Source: Brasilonema angustatum HA4187-MV1
GTDB lineage: Bacteria; Cyanobacteriota; Cyanobacteriia; Cyanobacteriales; Nostocaceae
Assembly: GCA_019359695.1 (NCBI GenBank)
Contig: JAHHGV010000017.1
Location: forward strand, 1-64,000
Length of the DNA: 64,000 bases
Reading direction: 5' to 3'
Part shown: one piece after another, positions 20,732-29,356 of the stretch
Numbering within the stretch: the stretch's first letter is position 1
Layout: every line of letters begins with the position of its first letter
The notes under the pieces: generated by a model
Databases searched by the model: none
The model's input: only the letters and a program-made list of their open reading frames with translations
What the model was told of the DNA's origin: nothing
Program-made: the position numbers and the translations under genes

Positions 20732-21964
20732 TTAAACCACAAAATCTTCCGTAATACTAAAATTATCAATAGTTACTTGGATTTTGAATGTTTTTCCTTT
20801 GGGGCATGTAAATCGTTTCAGTTGAATCAAGTTATCTTGAGTTCGTGATTGAAATTCCTGGAGAGTTGCTCCTGAAGAAGAAAGTAAAGCAAGTTTGATA
20901 TTTGGTGGTAGGTAAGTCTGTCCATGAGATGGATGTAACTGGACGCGGATGCCCACTTTCTGCTCATTTTCTTTTGTCAAACCAACCAGCAGTGCAACAG
21001 AATGGTTGCCTAATTCTATTCCCAAATCAATCAACTTGACTCCCTCGACAGACACACCTCCAACAGCAAGTTCACGTTGTCTAAAAGCAAAAGCTAAATT
21101 TTCTGATTCTATATTTAGGATTGTATTAAGAGACTGCCAACCGGTATCAAAAATATTTTGATACCAATTGCTCAAGTTATTAACTGATGCCGTGTTTTTG
21201 GCAACAGCCAAGTCACCTATTCGTCGATGATACAACTGAATACGCCATTCGTCACTATCTAGTAGTGCGGCCCATTGCTCAAACGGTACATCGACTCGTA
21301 AACGGGGAAAATAAATAGATGAATCGCCTAACAGTTCTAACAATTTTTGTGCCTTAGCTTCAGACAAATTAGGAAATTCTGGGATCTCCTCTTGTACAGG
21401 TAGTCCCAATGTCGTCAGCATCACGGCAAGGTTATGTGTTAAATTTATTGTAGGTAATACGTAAGTACGCTCATTCGAGTTATAGGATCCAAAATTCTTA
21501 AGTAGGCGATGAGTGGTAAAACCGAGGACTACCAAAGAACACTCATCCTCATCCCCCTCTAGATTTACTTGTACTGCTAAGTAATAATCACCAGCAAAAG
21601 AAGGAATGTCTACCCACTCTTGGGGTACGCACAACTCTTCCAAATCTATTGTTTCACTAGGAATTAGGACTATTCGCCTCTCACTCAGTGTCATTGCTGC
21701 GCCATTTACCACTTCCCAAATACTAGGTAAGCTATCCTCACTTGGGAAAATTGAGGGTTTAGGTATAGACTCTTGTGCTAACCACTCTGTAAACCAGTTA
21801 AATAAAATATACAATGAAAGGTGATTGAGATAAGCGTTGTAGCGTGCAAGCGTATTAGAATGGCTCTGAGCTTGCTCCCAGGCTTTGTTTTTGTGTGCCG
21901 ATGAGATATTTAACCATAATTGATTACTAGAAGCTTTGTCTAACTCATTAAAAGAAAACATCAC
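20732..21964 (-). CDS. DUF1822 family protein
   Basis: A 410-residue soluble protein matching the DUF1822 pattern common in Nostocales: an N-terminal helical part (YLNHLSLYILFNWFTEWLAQ), a middle with VPQEWVDIPSFAGDYYLAVQV, and a C-terminal part with ELGNHSVALLVGLTKENEQK and QVTIDNFSITEDF. No catalytic motif is evident. It lies 7 bp after the sigma-like gene and 21 bp before the CHAT-STAND gene, so the three are very probably one operon. A 3' fragment of a duplicate lies at 15045-15177. Function is unknown; a partner or regulator of the CHAT protein is an inference from conserved linkage only. Confidence 0.83.
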   Translation of the reverse strand: MMFSFNELDKASSNQLWLNISSAHKNKAWEQAQSHSNTLARYNAYLNHLSLYILFNWFTEWLAQESIPKPSIFPSEDSLPSIWEVVNGAAMTLSERRIVLIPSETIDLEELCVPQEWVDIPSFAGDYYLAVQVNLEGDEDECSLVVLGFTTHRLLKNFGSYNSNERTYVLPTINLTHNLAVMLTTLGLPVQEEIPEFPNLSEAKAQKLLELLGDSSIYFPRLRVDVPFEQWAALLDSDEWRIQLYHRRIGDLAVAKNTASVNNLSNWYQNIFDTGWQSLNTILNIESENLAFAFRQRELAVGGVSVEGVKLIDLGIELGNHSVALLVGLTKENEQKVGIRVQLHPSHGQTYLPPNIKLALLSSSGATLQEFQSRTQDNLIQLKRFTCPKGKTFKIQVTIDNFSITEDFVV

Positions 21965-21971
21965 TACAACC

Positions 21972-23624
21972 TCATTTTTTTTCGAAATCCCAATTTTTTA
22001 ACGATTCTTCTAATACCGTATGAATTGTTGGGATATCTGTTATTTTATCTCGTAGAATACCCAATTTTTCACAAGCTGATTTTACGACACTTTTAGTTAT
22101 CTTTGTCAACCAGATTTGCAAATACTTATTAATCATGGTATCAATACTATTGATTAAAGCAGCCTCTAATTTTGCTTTTGTTTTCCGTAGTATGTATCTA
22201 CTTTCTGGTAAGGCTATACCAAGCTGCTTGACAATTTCTTGTTCATCCAGTTTTTGTCCATAGGTTAGTAGCAAGACTTCTTGCTCTTGTGGTTCAAGTT
22301 TCTTTATCGCCTCAATCAAAGCTACGTGAATTAAATCTATATAGACAGGAGCTTGGTAATTACGATTTAACCATACTGCAACATATTGAGAAACCCACTG
22401 AGGAGGTTTGCTTAATCTATATAAAGTTTTCAGTAATTTGATTTCAATCGTCTTCAGGCGATGAGCAATTGCTCCCTGAGTGACTTGAAATCTATCTGCT
22501 ATCTGTTTTTGATTTAGTTCCAAACCATAATAAAGGAGTAGTATTTCCTTTTGTTCTACTTTCAAAGAAAGCAACTGCTCTTGTAAAGCTGGCTCAATTT
22601 GCTTTACTATTCTTCCCTGGTTTTCTAGAGAATCTTCCACTTCTTCAGAAGTCAGTGAATCTTGTGATAAAATTTCTAGAGACTCATTCTTTTCAACTTG
22701 ACGACCAGTTTCTGTGAGTGCTTCCAAAGAAAAGCGTGGTGTGATTGATTTGGGATAATTTTGTAATGCGGCAATACAAATTTCCATACTAACTTTAAGT
22801 TGCTCGCCTGTGATATTTCCAGCTACAGCCACTTCATGAGGTGCACAAGGGAGTAATATCTGTGCATTGTAGTAATTAGCTGCTTCTGCAAAATCTGTAC
22901 TATCAGGTTCTTGCCACTTTTGTCCTGTTATTTTAGCAGGATTTTGAATTTTGTTCATTTGATAAACTTGTTTAAAATATTTTCGAGCTAAGAGAAATCG
23001 AGAAATTTCCGGTTCATACCTTCCAGTTCTAGCAAGTGCTTCTTTCAGTTCTTTATCGCTCTTTTTATGCAACAGCCGCCACTTAGAAAACTTAGCAACA
23101 GCAGCTGAATCTTTAATATTTTTTATCAAGACGCCTGTCACATAAGTATTGATAGAAGAATCGTTGGAGTTATATTTCGCTAATATTTGTCTAAACTTGG
23201 TAGCTTCATACATAAAACATCTAGAAAGAAATATATATTCTTCCCAAGATTTAGATGTGTCATCTTTCCATACCTGAACAGCAGCCCTGTAGCAACTTTC
23301 TTCACAGTAAGCTGTTAGGTGTTCCCAAGCCTTTTGTACTCGTGTTTCTGGCTCCCAATCTTCTTTTGGTTGTAGGTTATTGAAAGCCATATCTATCCAG
23401 AACTGCACTAACCCCTTGCCGTTATCATCCTGGTTAACTAACGATGCAAACTTATAGTGTCTGCTTTTGTATAACTCAATGTTGGTTTGCAAATGAGGTT
23501 CTGTTTTCCATTTAATCGTTGAGTAACCCTGATTATTCTCCACAGTCATATACATAGAAAATTTTTCAGTAGAATTTTGACGACTGGGCAGTTTGGGTAT
23601 GCTGGTAAACATCCTGGTAAACAT
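21972..23624 (-). CDS. Sigma-70 family-like regulator with two region-4-type HTH segments
   Basis: 550 residues from the ATG at 23624; an AGAGG site precedes it, and the frame is open to a TTG at 23648. The N-terminal half is helical and unfamiliar. Around residues 355-405, QKEILLLYYGLELNQKQIAD and FQVTQGAIAHRL form a sigma region-4-like helix-turn-helix. A second similar unit (EQEVLLLTYGQKLDEQEIVK) follows near 460-500. Large sigma-70-like proteins of this kind head DUF1822/CHAT operons in filamentous cyanobacteria. Classic region 2 (-10 recognition) is not obvious, so it may not be a true sigma factor. A 12-bp tandem duplication at the start gives MFTRMFT where the remnant copy has a single MFT. 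Confidence 0.75.
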   Translation of the reverse strand: MFTRMFTSIPKLPSRQNSTEKFSMYMTVENNQGYSTIKWKTEPHLQTNIELYKSRHYKFASLVNQDDNGKGLVQFWIDMAFNNLQPKEDWEPETRVQKAWEHLTAYCEESCYRAAVQVWKDDTSKSWEEYIFLSRCFMYEATKFRQILAKYNSNDSSINTYVTGVLIKNIKDSAAVAKFSKWRLLHKKSDKELKEALARTGRYEPEISRFLLARKYFKQVYQMNKIQNPAKITGQKWQEPDSTDFAEAANYYNAQILLPCAPHEVAVAGNITGEQLKVSMEICIAALQNYPKSITPRFSLEALTETGRQVEKNESLEILSQDSLTSEEVEDSLENQGRIVKQIEPALQEQLLSLKVEQKEILLLYYGLELNQKQIADRFQVTQGAIAHRLKTIEIKLLKTLYRLSKPPQWVSQYVAVWLNRNYQAPVYIDLIHVALIEAIKKLEPQEQEVLLLTYGQKLDEQEIVKQLGIALPESRYILRKTKAKLEAALINSIDTMINKYLQIWLTKITKSVVKSACEKLGILRDKITDIPTIHTVLEESLKNWDFEKK

Positions 23625-23901
23625 CCTGACCTCTTGTTTCAAAGCCAAAGGGCTATATTTCTAAAGAAGATACAAGTGTAGAAACTTCGTTTCCGTATAG
23701 TAGCGGTCAGGATGAATTTGTTCTAGAGCGAGAAATCTTATTTTTATGTCATAATAGAAACTAAAGCAATGTAAGTATGTGTCGTTTATGGCTATTACTT
23801 TGTAAAGAGAGGATATTAGTTATAGCGCTTTTCAGATCAATGAGATACCGCATACCCCACTCACGCGATACGCGTAGCGTCAAGCCTCCGGCTTATCGCA
23901 C

Positions 23902-23940
23902 AAACCCCCTTCTCAAATCTTCGATTTGAGAAGGGGGTTT
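23902..23940. repeat. Long perfect hairpin upstream of the sigma-like gene
   Basis: An 18-bp perfect inverted repeat around a 3-base loop (AAACCCCCTTCTCAAATC / GATTTGAGAAGGGGGTTT). It begins an insertion (about 23830-24160) that interrupts sequence otherwise homologous to the region upstream of the duplicated cassette (15440-15700). It is followed by GC-rich repeat patches. Confidence 0.7.
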
Positions 23941-24159
23941 CCTCTAAAAACTGGGCGTGTACGGGTGAGCGCGCATCCTCCTCGATACTTTGGAGAGCCA
24001 GTGCGTTGCTCAGAGCAGTACCTTGAGGAGCCAGTAGTGCAGGAGGGTTTCTCTGCGCGGCAAACTGTCCGTCCCGTTGTGGCGGCTGCGGAGGGTTCCC
24101 CCCCTTGTAGCACAGCCGCGTGAAGGTTAGGGAGGAGTGTAGTCTGTACAGATGCAATT

Positions 24160-24927
24160 CACTATATATTGTTATTTGGTTAGGAATGGTATGAAACTTA
24201 TTGGGCATAGTGACTATGAACTAGTTTGTATCAAACTGTTACTTACTTATTGGTACTGCTTGAGGCGTTTTATGAGGGGTTATCTGTAGCGATCCACTTG
24301 CCAGAAATGCCCCAACCTGTGACCAAGCCAATCTTCGACCCAAATTAAGGTCTTGTTCAATAAGCCAGGGGTGTAAGGGTATAAGGGCAACGCCAAGGTG
24401 AGCGCGAGCGCCGAACGGTGTAATACCCTTTTACTTTAAGGTTGATACAAATGGGTAGCATGGCACGGGGCAGGGGTCAGGCAGAAAGAATTAGAGACCA
24501 ATCATTTGTATCAGGTGCGATCGTGAAATGGTATAAGGGGGTAAGCGATGTGATTAGTGGGGGCAGCGAACCCACGACTCAGTAGGACCACGCTCATCAA
24601 AGATTTAGTGGGGGCTATGACACCAAGAGTTTTGGTCAGTGTAGGGAGAATGTCATTGTAGAGAGCCTGTTTGACAGCCGAAAGCAAAAAATTTTTCAAA
24701 AAGATACCAAAAAAAATACAAACACCCTCATATTTCCTCAAAGCTATTCCCAATGTAATCAACAGCAAGGTAATTTTTTGAATGTCATGAGGACATTTAC
24801 CAAGGTTACTGGTGTATCTAACTTGATTGTCGGCGCTTTGAACAGACACCTATGAGTTTGTGTCAGTCATCAACATCATTATTTTCAAGATTTCAGGATT
24901 TCCAAAATTTCAGGAGGATTGTAGTTA
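24160..24927. other. Gene-free spacer with dispersed repeats before the biosynthetic cluster
   Basis: Sequence 24160-24300 is homologous to 15580-15700, the outer flank of the duplication. 24355-24435 carries a GC-rich repeat also found inverted near 45070-45145. 24424-24520 carries an element found inverted at 43726-43812 (TTGATACAAATG ... CATTTGTATCA). A 112-codon minus-strand ORF (24511-24849) has no recognisable motif and is not called. A GGAGG ribosome site at ~24914 serves the next gene. Confidence 0.5.
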
Positions 24928-26031
24928 ATGATTATCGTCATGAAACCTGGTAGCCCATCAACAGAAATTGAGCGAATCAGCAAAGAACTCCGTAATTGGG
25001 ACATAACACCAGAAAAAACGGAAGGTACGCACAAAGTCGTGATTGGTTTGATAGGTGATACGGCGGAAATTGATCCCCGACAAATCCAAAATTTGAGTCC
25101 TTTTATTGAGCAGGTTTTACGGGTGAAAAAGCCTTTTAAACGAGCTTCAAAAGAATTTCGCTATGGAGAACCAACTGATGTGGTTGTACCAACACCCAAT
25201 GGAGCAGTCACTTTTGGTCAAAACTATCCTTTAGTTGTAGTAGCCGGACCCTGTTCTGTCGAAAACGAAGAAATGATTGTAGAAACTGCACGGCGAGTAA
25301 AAGCTGCAGGCGCACAGTTTCTACGAGGAGGAGCTTACAAACCTCGTACTTCTCCTTATGCTTTCCAAGGTCATGGCGAGAGTGCGCTATTGCTGTTAGC
25401 AAAAGCACGCTCAGCCACTGGATTGGGGATTATTACGGAAGTCATGGATACAGCTGACTTGGAGAAGGTTGCAGAAGTAGCGGATGTTGTGCAAATTGGT
25501 GCCCGCAATATGCAAAATTTCTCGCTACTGAAGAAAGTCGGCGCTACAGGTAAACCAGTGCTGCTCAAGCGCGGACTGTCAGCAACGATAGAAGATTGGC
25601 TGATGTCAGCTGAGTATATTCTGGCGGCTGGTAATCCCAATGTAATTTTGTGCGAGCGGGGAATTCGCACCTTTGACAGACAGTATACACGGAATACCCT
25701 TGATATATCTGCAATTCCAGTATTGCGTACCCTGACTCACTTGCCCATCATGATTGACCCCAGTCACGCTACTGGCTTCTCAGAATATGTTCCAACAATG
25801 GCAATGGCGTCAATTGCAGCTGGTGCAGATTCTTTAATGATTGAGGTTCACCCTAACCCAGCGAAAGCACTCTCAGATGGACCTCAGTCTCTAACACTGG
25901 AAGGATTTGAACAGTTAATGCTCGAATTGGCTCCCTTGGGCAAATTCTTTGGTCGTTGGACTCAAAACAATAGTGCTACCGCAACTTTGCCTAAGTTTGC
26001 TCCCAGAATTTCCTCCACTGCAGGCGTTTGA
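24928..26031 (+). CDS. aroF: 3-deoxy-7-phosphoheptulonate (DAHP) synthase
   Basis: Catalyses the first step of the shikimate pathway: phosphoenolpyruvate plus erythrose 4-phosphate to DAHP. 367 residues in the Thermotoga-type arrangement: an N-terminal ferredoxin-like regulatory domain (MIIVMKPGSPSTEIERISKE, ~1-75), then the TIM-barrel. Active-site motifs are VAGPCSVENEE, LRGGAYKPRTSPYAFQG, LLKRGLSATIEDW, ILCERGIRTF and IDPSHATG. A strong ribosome site (GGAGG) precedes the ATG. It is the first gene of a long same-strand cluster, 52 bp before phenylalanine ammonia-lyase. This suggests a dedicated copy that boosts aromatic amino acid supply. The presence of the N-terminal domain means tyrosine-type feedback may still apply. 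Confidence 0.93.
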   Translation: MIIVMKPGSPSTEIERISKELRNWDITPEKTEGTHKVVIGLIGDTAEIDPRQIQNLSPFIEQVLRVKKPFKRASKEFRYGEPTDVVVPTPNGAVTFGQNYPLVVVAGPCSVENEEMIVETARRVKAAGAQFLRGGAYKPRTSPYAFQGHGESALLLLAKARSATGLGIITEVMDTADLEKVAEVADVVQIGARNMQNFSLLKKVGATGKPVLLKRGLSATIEDWLMSAEYILAAGNPNVILCERGIRTFDRQYTRNTLDISAIPVLRTLTHLPIMIDPSHATGFSEYVPTMAMASIAAGADSLMIEVHPNPAKALSDGPQSLTLEGFEQLMLELAPLGKFFGRWTQNNSATATLPKFAPRISSTAGV

Positions 26032-26083
26032 ACAAGTTAATCGTTTTTGGAACTAACTGCCAAGAAGGAGAAAGAAACCTCAG

Positions 26084-27787
26084 ATGAATACAGTATCCCA
26101 AGTTTTCAATACAACCTCTCGTTTTTTATCTCCCTTCCTTGGGAATTCTGACAAAACCGTAGTTGTGGGCAACCACAATTTGACAATAGACGAAGTAGTC
26201 AGCGTAGCGCGTTATGGGGCACAAGTACGCATAACCGATAACCATGATGTTTTGCGAGGTATCCAAGCATCCTGTGACTACATTCAGAATGCTGTGGAAA
26301 CGGGAACACCTATTTACGGCGTGACAAGTGGCTTTGGCGGTATGGCTCATGTTGTGATCTCCGGTGAACAAGCAGCCAATCTACAGAACAACATGATGTG
26401 GTTTCTCAAGTCAGGAGCAGGACAAAGAATACCGCTAGCTGATGTCCGCGCTGCTATGCTCTTGCGAATCAACTCACACTTGCATGGTGCATCTGGCATC
26501 CGCCTCGAACTGATCCAGCGCATGGAGACGTTCTTGAATGCTGGTGTCACACCTTATGTCTATGAATTTGGTTCCATTGGTGCCAGTGGCGATTTAGTAC
26601 CATTGTCCTACATCACTGGAGCGCTGATTGGTCACGATCTCAGCTTTAAAGTTGACTTCCAAGGCGAAGAAATGGATGCACCAACAGCGCTGTGCAAGCT
26701 GGGTTTAGAGCCTATGCAACTACTTGCTAAAGAAGCGTTGGCGATGACGAATGGCACTTCAGTTATGACAGGCATCGCCGCCAACTGTGTGTACGACACC
26801 AAAATTCTGTTATCCCTAGCAATGGGGGCACATGCCTTAGCTATCCAAGGTTTGAATGGCACGAATCAATCATTCCACCCATTTATCCATCAGCTCAAAC
26901 CACATTCCGGTCAAAAATGGGCTGCCAAGCAAATGCTGAACTTGCTTGCAGGTTCACGACTTATACGTGATGAGTTAGATGGTTCTCACAACTATCGCGA
27001 TAAGCATCTGATTCAGGATCGTTATTCGCTGCGTTGTCTGCCACAATATATGGGTCCGGTTGTCGATGGCATTGAGCAGATTCAAAGACAAATTGAGGTG
27101 GAAATTAACTCTGCCACAGACAACCCACTGATTGATGTCGAAAATCAAGCAAGCTTACATGGCGGCAATTTCTTGGGACAGTATGTTGGCGTAGGAATGG
27201 ATCAACTGCGCTACTACATTGGGTTGTTGGCGAAACACTTGGATGTACAAATAGCCTTGCTCGTAGCGGCGGAATTTAACAACGGACTCCCACCATGTTT
27301 AGTCGGTAACCGAGAACGTACTGTCAACATGGGGCTAAAGGGTTTGCAAGTAGCTGGAAACTCCATAATGCCGCTGCTTACTTTCTATGGCAATTCGATC
27401 ACGGATAGATTTCCTACCCATGCAGAACAATTTAACCAAAATATTAACAGCCAAGGTTTTGCTTCCGCAAATTTAGCGCGGCGCTCAGTTGAAATCTTTC
27501 AACAATATATGGCGATCGCTCTGATGTTTGGAGTCCAAGCAGTTGACTTGCGGACATATATCATGGCTGGTGATTACGATGCCCGTGCTTGTCTGTCACC
27601 TGCAACTGCACAGTTGTACACAGCAGTGCGTGAGATCGTCGGACAGCCACCGACAAAGAGCCAACCATACATCTGGAATGATTGCGAGCAATCTTTAGAC
27701 AAGCATATTGCACTGATTGCCGCTGATATTGCTTCTGGTGGTGGGATTGTGCAAGCAGTGAACGATATTTTGTCCAGCTTGAAGTGA
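26084..27787 (+). CDS. Phenylalanine ammonia-lyase
   Basis: Removes ammonia from L-phenylalanine to give trans-cinnamate. The 567-residue length equals Anabaena variabilis PAL and the numbering agrees: Tyr78 in IYGVTSGFGG, and the Ala167-Ser168-Gly169 triad (GSIGASGDLVPLSY) that forms the MIO cofactor. Phe107-Leu108 (MMWFLKSGAG) occupies the selectivity position where tyrosine ammonia-lyases carry His, so Phe is the predicted substrate. Histidine ammonia-lyase is excluded by the same pair and by overall similarity. A GGAG ribosome site lies upstream. It is followed after 13 bp by an acyl-CoA ligase that could activate the cinnamate. Confidence 0.95.
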   Translation: MNTVSQVFNTTSRFLSPFLGNSDKTVVVGNHNLTIDEVVSVARYGAQVRITDNHDVLRGIQASCDYIQNAVETGTPIYGVTSGFGGMAHVVISGEQAANLQNNMMWFLKSGAGQRIPLADVRAAMLLRINSHLHGASGIRLELIQRMETFLNAGVTPYVYEFGSIGASGDLVPLSYITGALIGHDLSFKVDFQGEEMDAPTALCKLGLEPMQLLAKEALAMTNGTSVMTGIAANCVYDTKILLSLAMGAHALAIQGLNGTNQSFHPFIHQLKPHSGQKWAAKQMLNLLAGSRLIRDELDGSHNYRDKHLIQDRYSLRCLPQYMGPVVDGIEQIQRQIEVEINSATDNPLIDVENQASLHGGNFLGQYVGVGMDQLRYYIGLLAKHLDVQIALLVAAEFNNGLPPCLVGNRERTVNMGLKGLQVAGNSIMPLLTFYGNSITDRFPTHAEQFNQNINSQGFASANLARRSVEIFQQYMAIALMFGVQAVDLRTYIMAGDYDARACLSPATAQLYTAVREIVGQPPTKSQPYIWNDCEQSLDKHIALIAADIASGGGIVQAVNDILSSLK

Positions 27788-27800
27788 GTCTTCAAAGATT

Positions 27801-29348
27801 ATGAATATTGCACAAAATGTCGAGCGTGGTCGGAGATTTTTTCCTAATAAAACTGCCTTAATTTTTGAGGAGAAATCTTGGACTTACAAAGATGTTGATG
27901 ACATGGCGAACCGCGTTGCCAATGCCTTGCGAGGCTTGGGTATTGAACGCGGACACCGAGTGGCATTGTTTCTGCCAAATATTCCGGAATTTATCATTTC
28001 TTATCTTGGAATTTTAAAAATTGGTGCCATAGTAGTCTCATTAAATGTTATGCTAAAAAAGAATGAGGTAAAATTCATTCTTGATGACTGCTCTGCAAAA
28101 GCACTAATTACAATAGATTCCCTGATTGAAAATGTACCGGATACAGAATTACCTGAACTCCAACATATTTTGATTGCATCAGGTGAAGCTAAAAAGGGAA
28201 TCAGTCTACAACAGTTCATGTTGAATGCTTCACCTAATGCACGAGCGGTTGAAATGAACCGCAACGACCCAGCGACAATCATATATACATCAGGCACAAC
28301 AGGCTTTCCCAAGGGGGCGACGCTTTCGCATGGTAATGTGATTTCCAACGTTTACGCTGCCAACCATTGTTATCGCACTCAGCCTGAAGATCGATTACTG
28401 CTTTTCCTACCCTTATTCCATTGCTTTGGTCAAAACGCGATTCTCAACGCTGGACTCAACGCCTGTGCAACTATAGTTCTGCAACGCCGTTTTGAGCCAG
28501 AACAAGTACTCAAAACCATCGTTACTCATGGTGTGACCTTGTTTTTTGGCGTGCCGACAGTTTTCATCAAACTGCTCAATCTGAACATATCTAGTGATCA
28601 CCTATCAAGCGTGCGCTATTACTTTACAGCCGCAGTAACCATGCCTCGGGAAGTGATTCAAAGATGGCAGTCAAAGCATGGTATGGTCATTCACGAAGGA
28701 TACGGTCTAACTGAAACTTCCCCCTTTTCCACCTATAACCACGACTTGAAATACAAACTCGGTTCAATTGGTAGTCCAATTGAAAATGTAGAAGTGAAGA
28801 TTGTCAATCTTGATGGTGAGTCAGTACAACCAGGGGAAGTGGGTGAGATAGTTGTTCGCGGTCCGAACGTCATGCTTGGTTATTGGAATCGCCCTGAGGA
28901 AACTGCTCAAGTTATCAAAAATGGTTGGTTTCATACTGGGGACATTGGACGGATGGATGAAGACGGCTACTTCTATATAGTTGACCGCTTGAAAGACATG
29001 ATTAATGTCTCTGGCTTTAAAGTATATCCGACTGAAGTAGAAAATGTGATTTATCAACATCCAGCCGTTGCTGAATGTGCCGTTTATGGTGTCCCAGATC
29101 AAGTCAAAGGTGAACGAGTCTTTGCCAATATCCTCCTAAAAACAGGCTTTGCAGTGACACAAGAGGAAATCATTGCCTTCTGCTCCCAGAGAATAGCGAC
29201 ATACAAAGTTCCTCATACTATCAAATTCATCGACTCGCTACCAAAAAACGCCACTGGCAAAGTACTCAAGAGGCTCCTACAGCAGCAAGAGCTAGCAGTT
29301 GTGTCCCAAAGATTTGAGCATTTGTCCATACACGCATTGCAAAGTTAA
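27801..29348 (+). CDS. Class I adenylate-forming acyl-CoA ligase (predicted cinnamoyl-CoA ligase)
   Basis: 515 residues of the ANL superfamily. The phosphate-binding loop IIYTSGTTGFPKGATLSHG, the GYGLTETSP motif, HTGDIGRMDEDGYFYIVDR, the hinge RLKDMINVSGFKVYP and the catalytic lysine in NATGKVLK are all present. Such enzymes form an acyl-AMP and then a CoA thioester. The sequence alone would fit a fatty acid or an aryl acid; placement between PAL and a ThDP carboligase makes cinnamate the likely substrate (inference). Spacing of 13 bp upstream and 8 bp downstream implies one operon. Confidence 0.9.
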   Translation: MNIAQNVERGRRFFPNKTALIFEEKSWTYKDVDDMANRVANALRGLGIERGHRVALFLPNIPEFIISYLGILKIGAIVVSLNVMLKKNEVKFILDDCSAKALITIDSLIENVPDTELPELQHILIASGEAKKGISLQQFMLNASPNARAVEMNRNDPATIIYTSGTTGFPKGATLSHGNVISNVYAANHCYRTQPEDRLLLFLPLFHCFGQNAILNAGLNACATIVLQRRFEPEQVLKTIVTHGVTLFFGVPTVFIKLLNLNISSDHLSSVRYYFTAAVTMPREVIQRWQSKHGMVIHEGYGLTETSPFSTYNHDLKYKLGSIGSPIENVEVKIVNLDGESVQPGEVGEIVVRGPNVMLGYWNRPEETAQVIKNGWFHTGDIGRMDEDGYFYIVDRLKDMINVSGFKVYPTEVENVIYQHPAVAECAVYGVPDQVKGERVFANILLKTGFAVTQEEIIAFCSQRIATYKVPHTIKFIDSLPKNATGKVLKRLLQQQELAVVSQRFEHLSIHALQS

Positions 29349-29356
29349 AGCTAATT

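Noticed and set aside
24511-24849. 112-codon minus-strand ORF before the DAHP synthase gene
   Set aside because: No motif, GTG start, no ribosome site, ends in dispersed-repeat DNA; not enough to call a gene.
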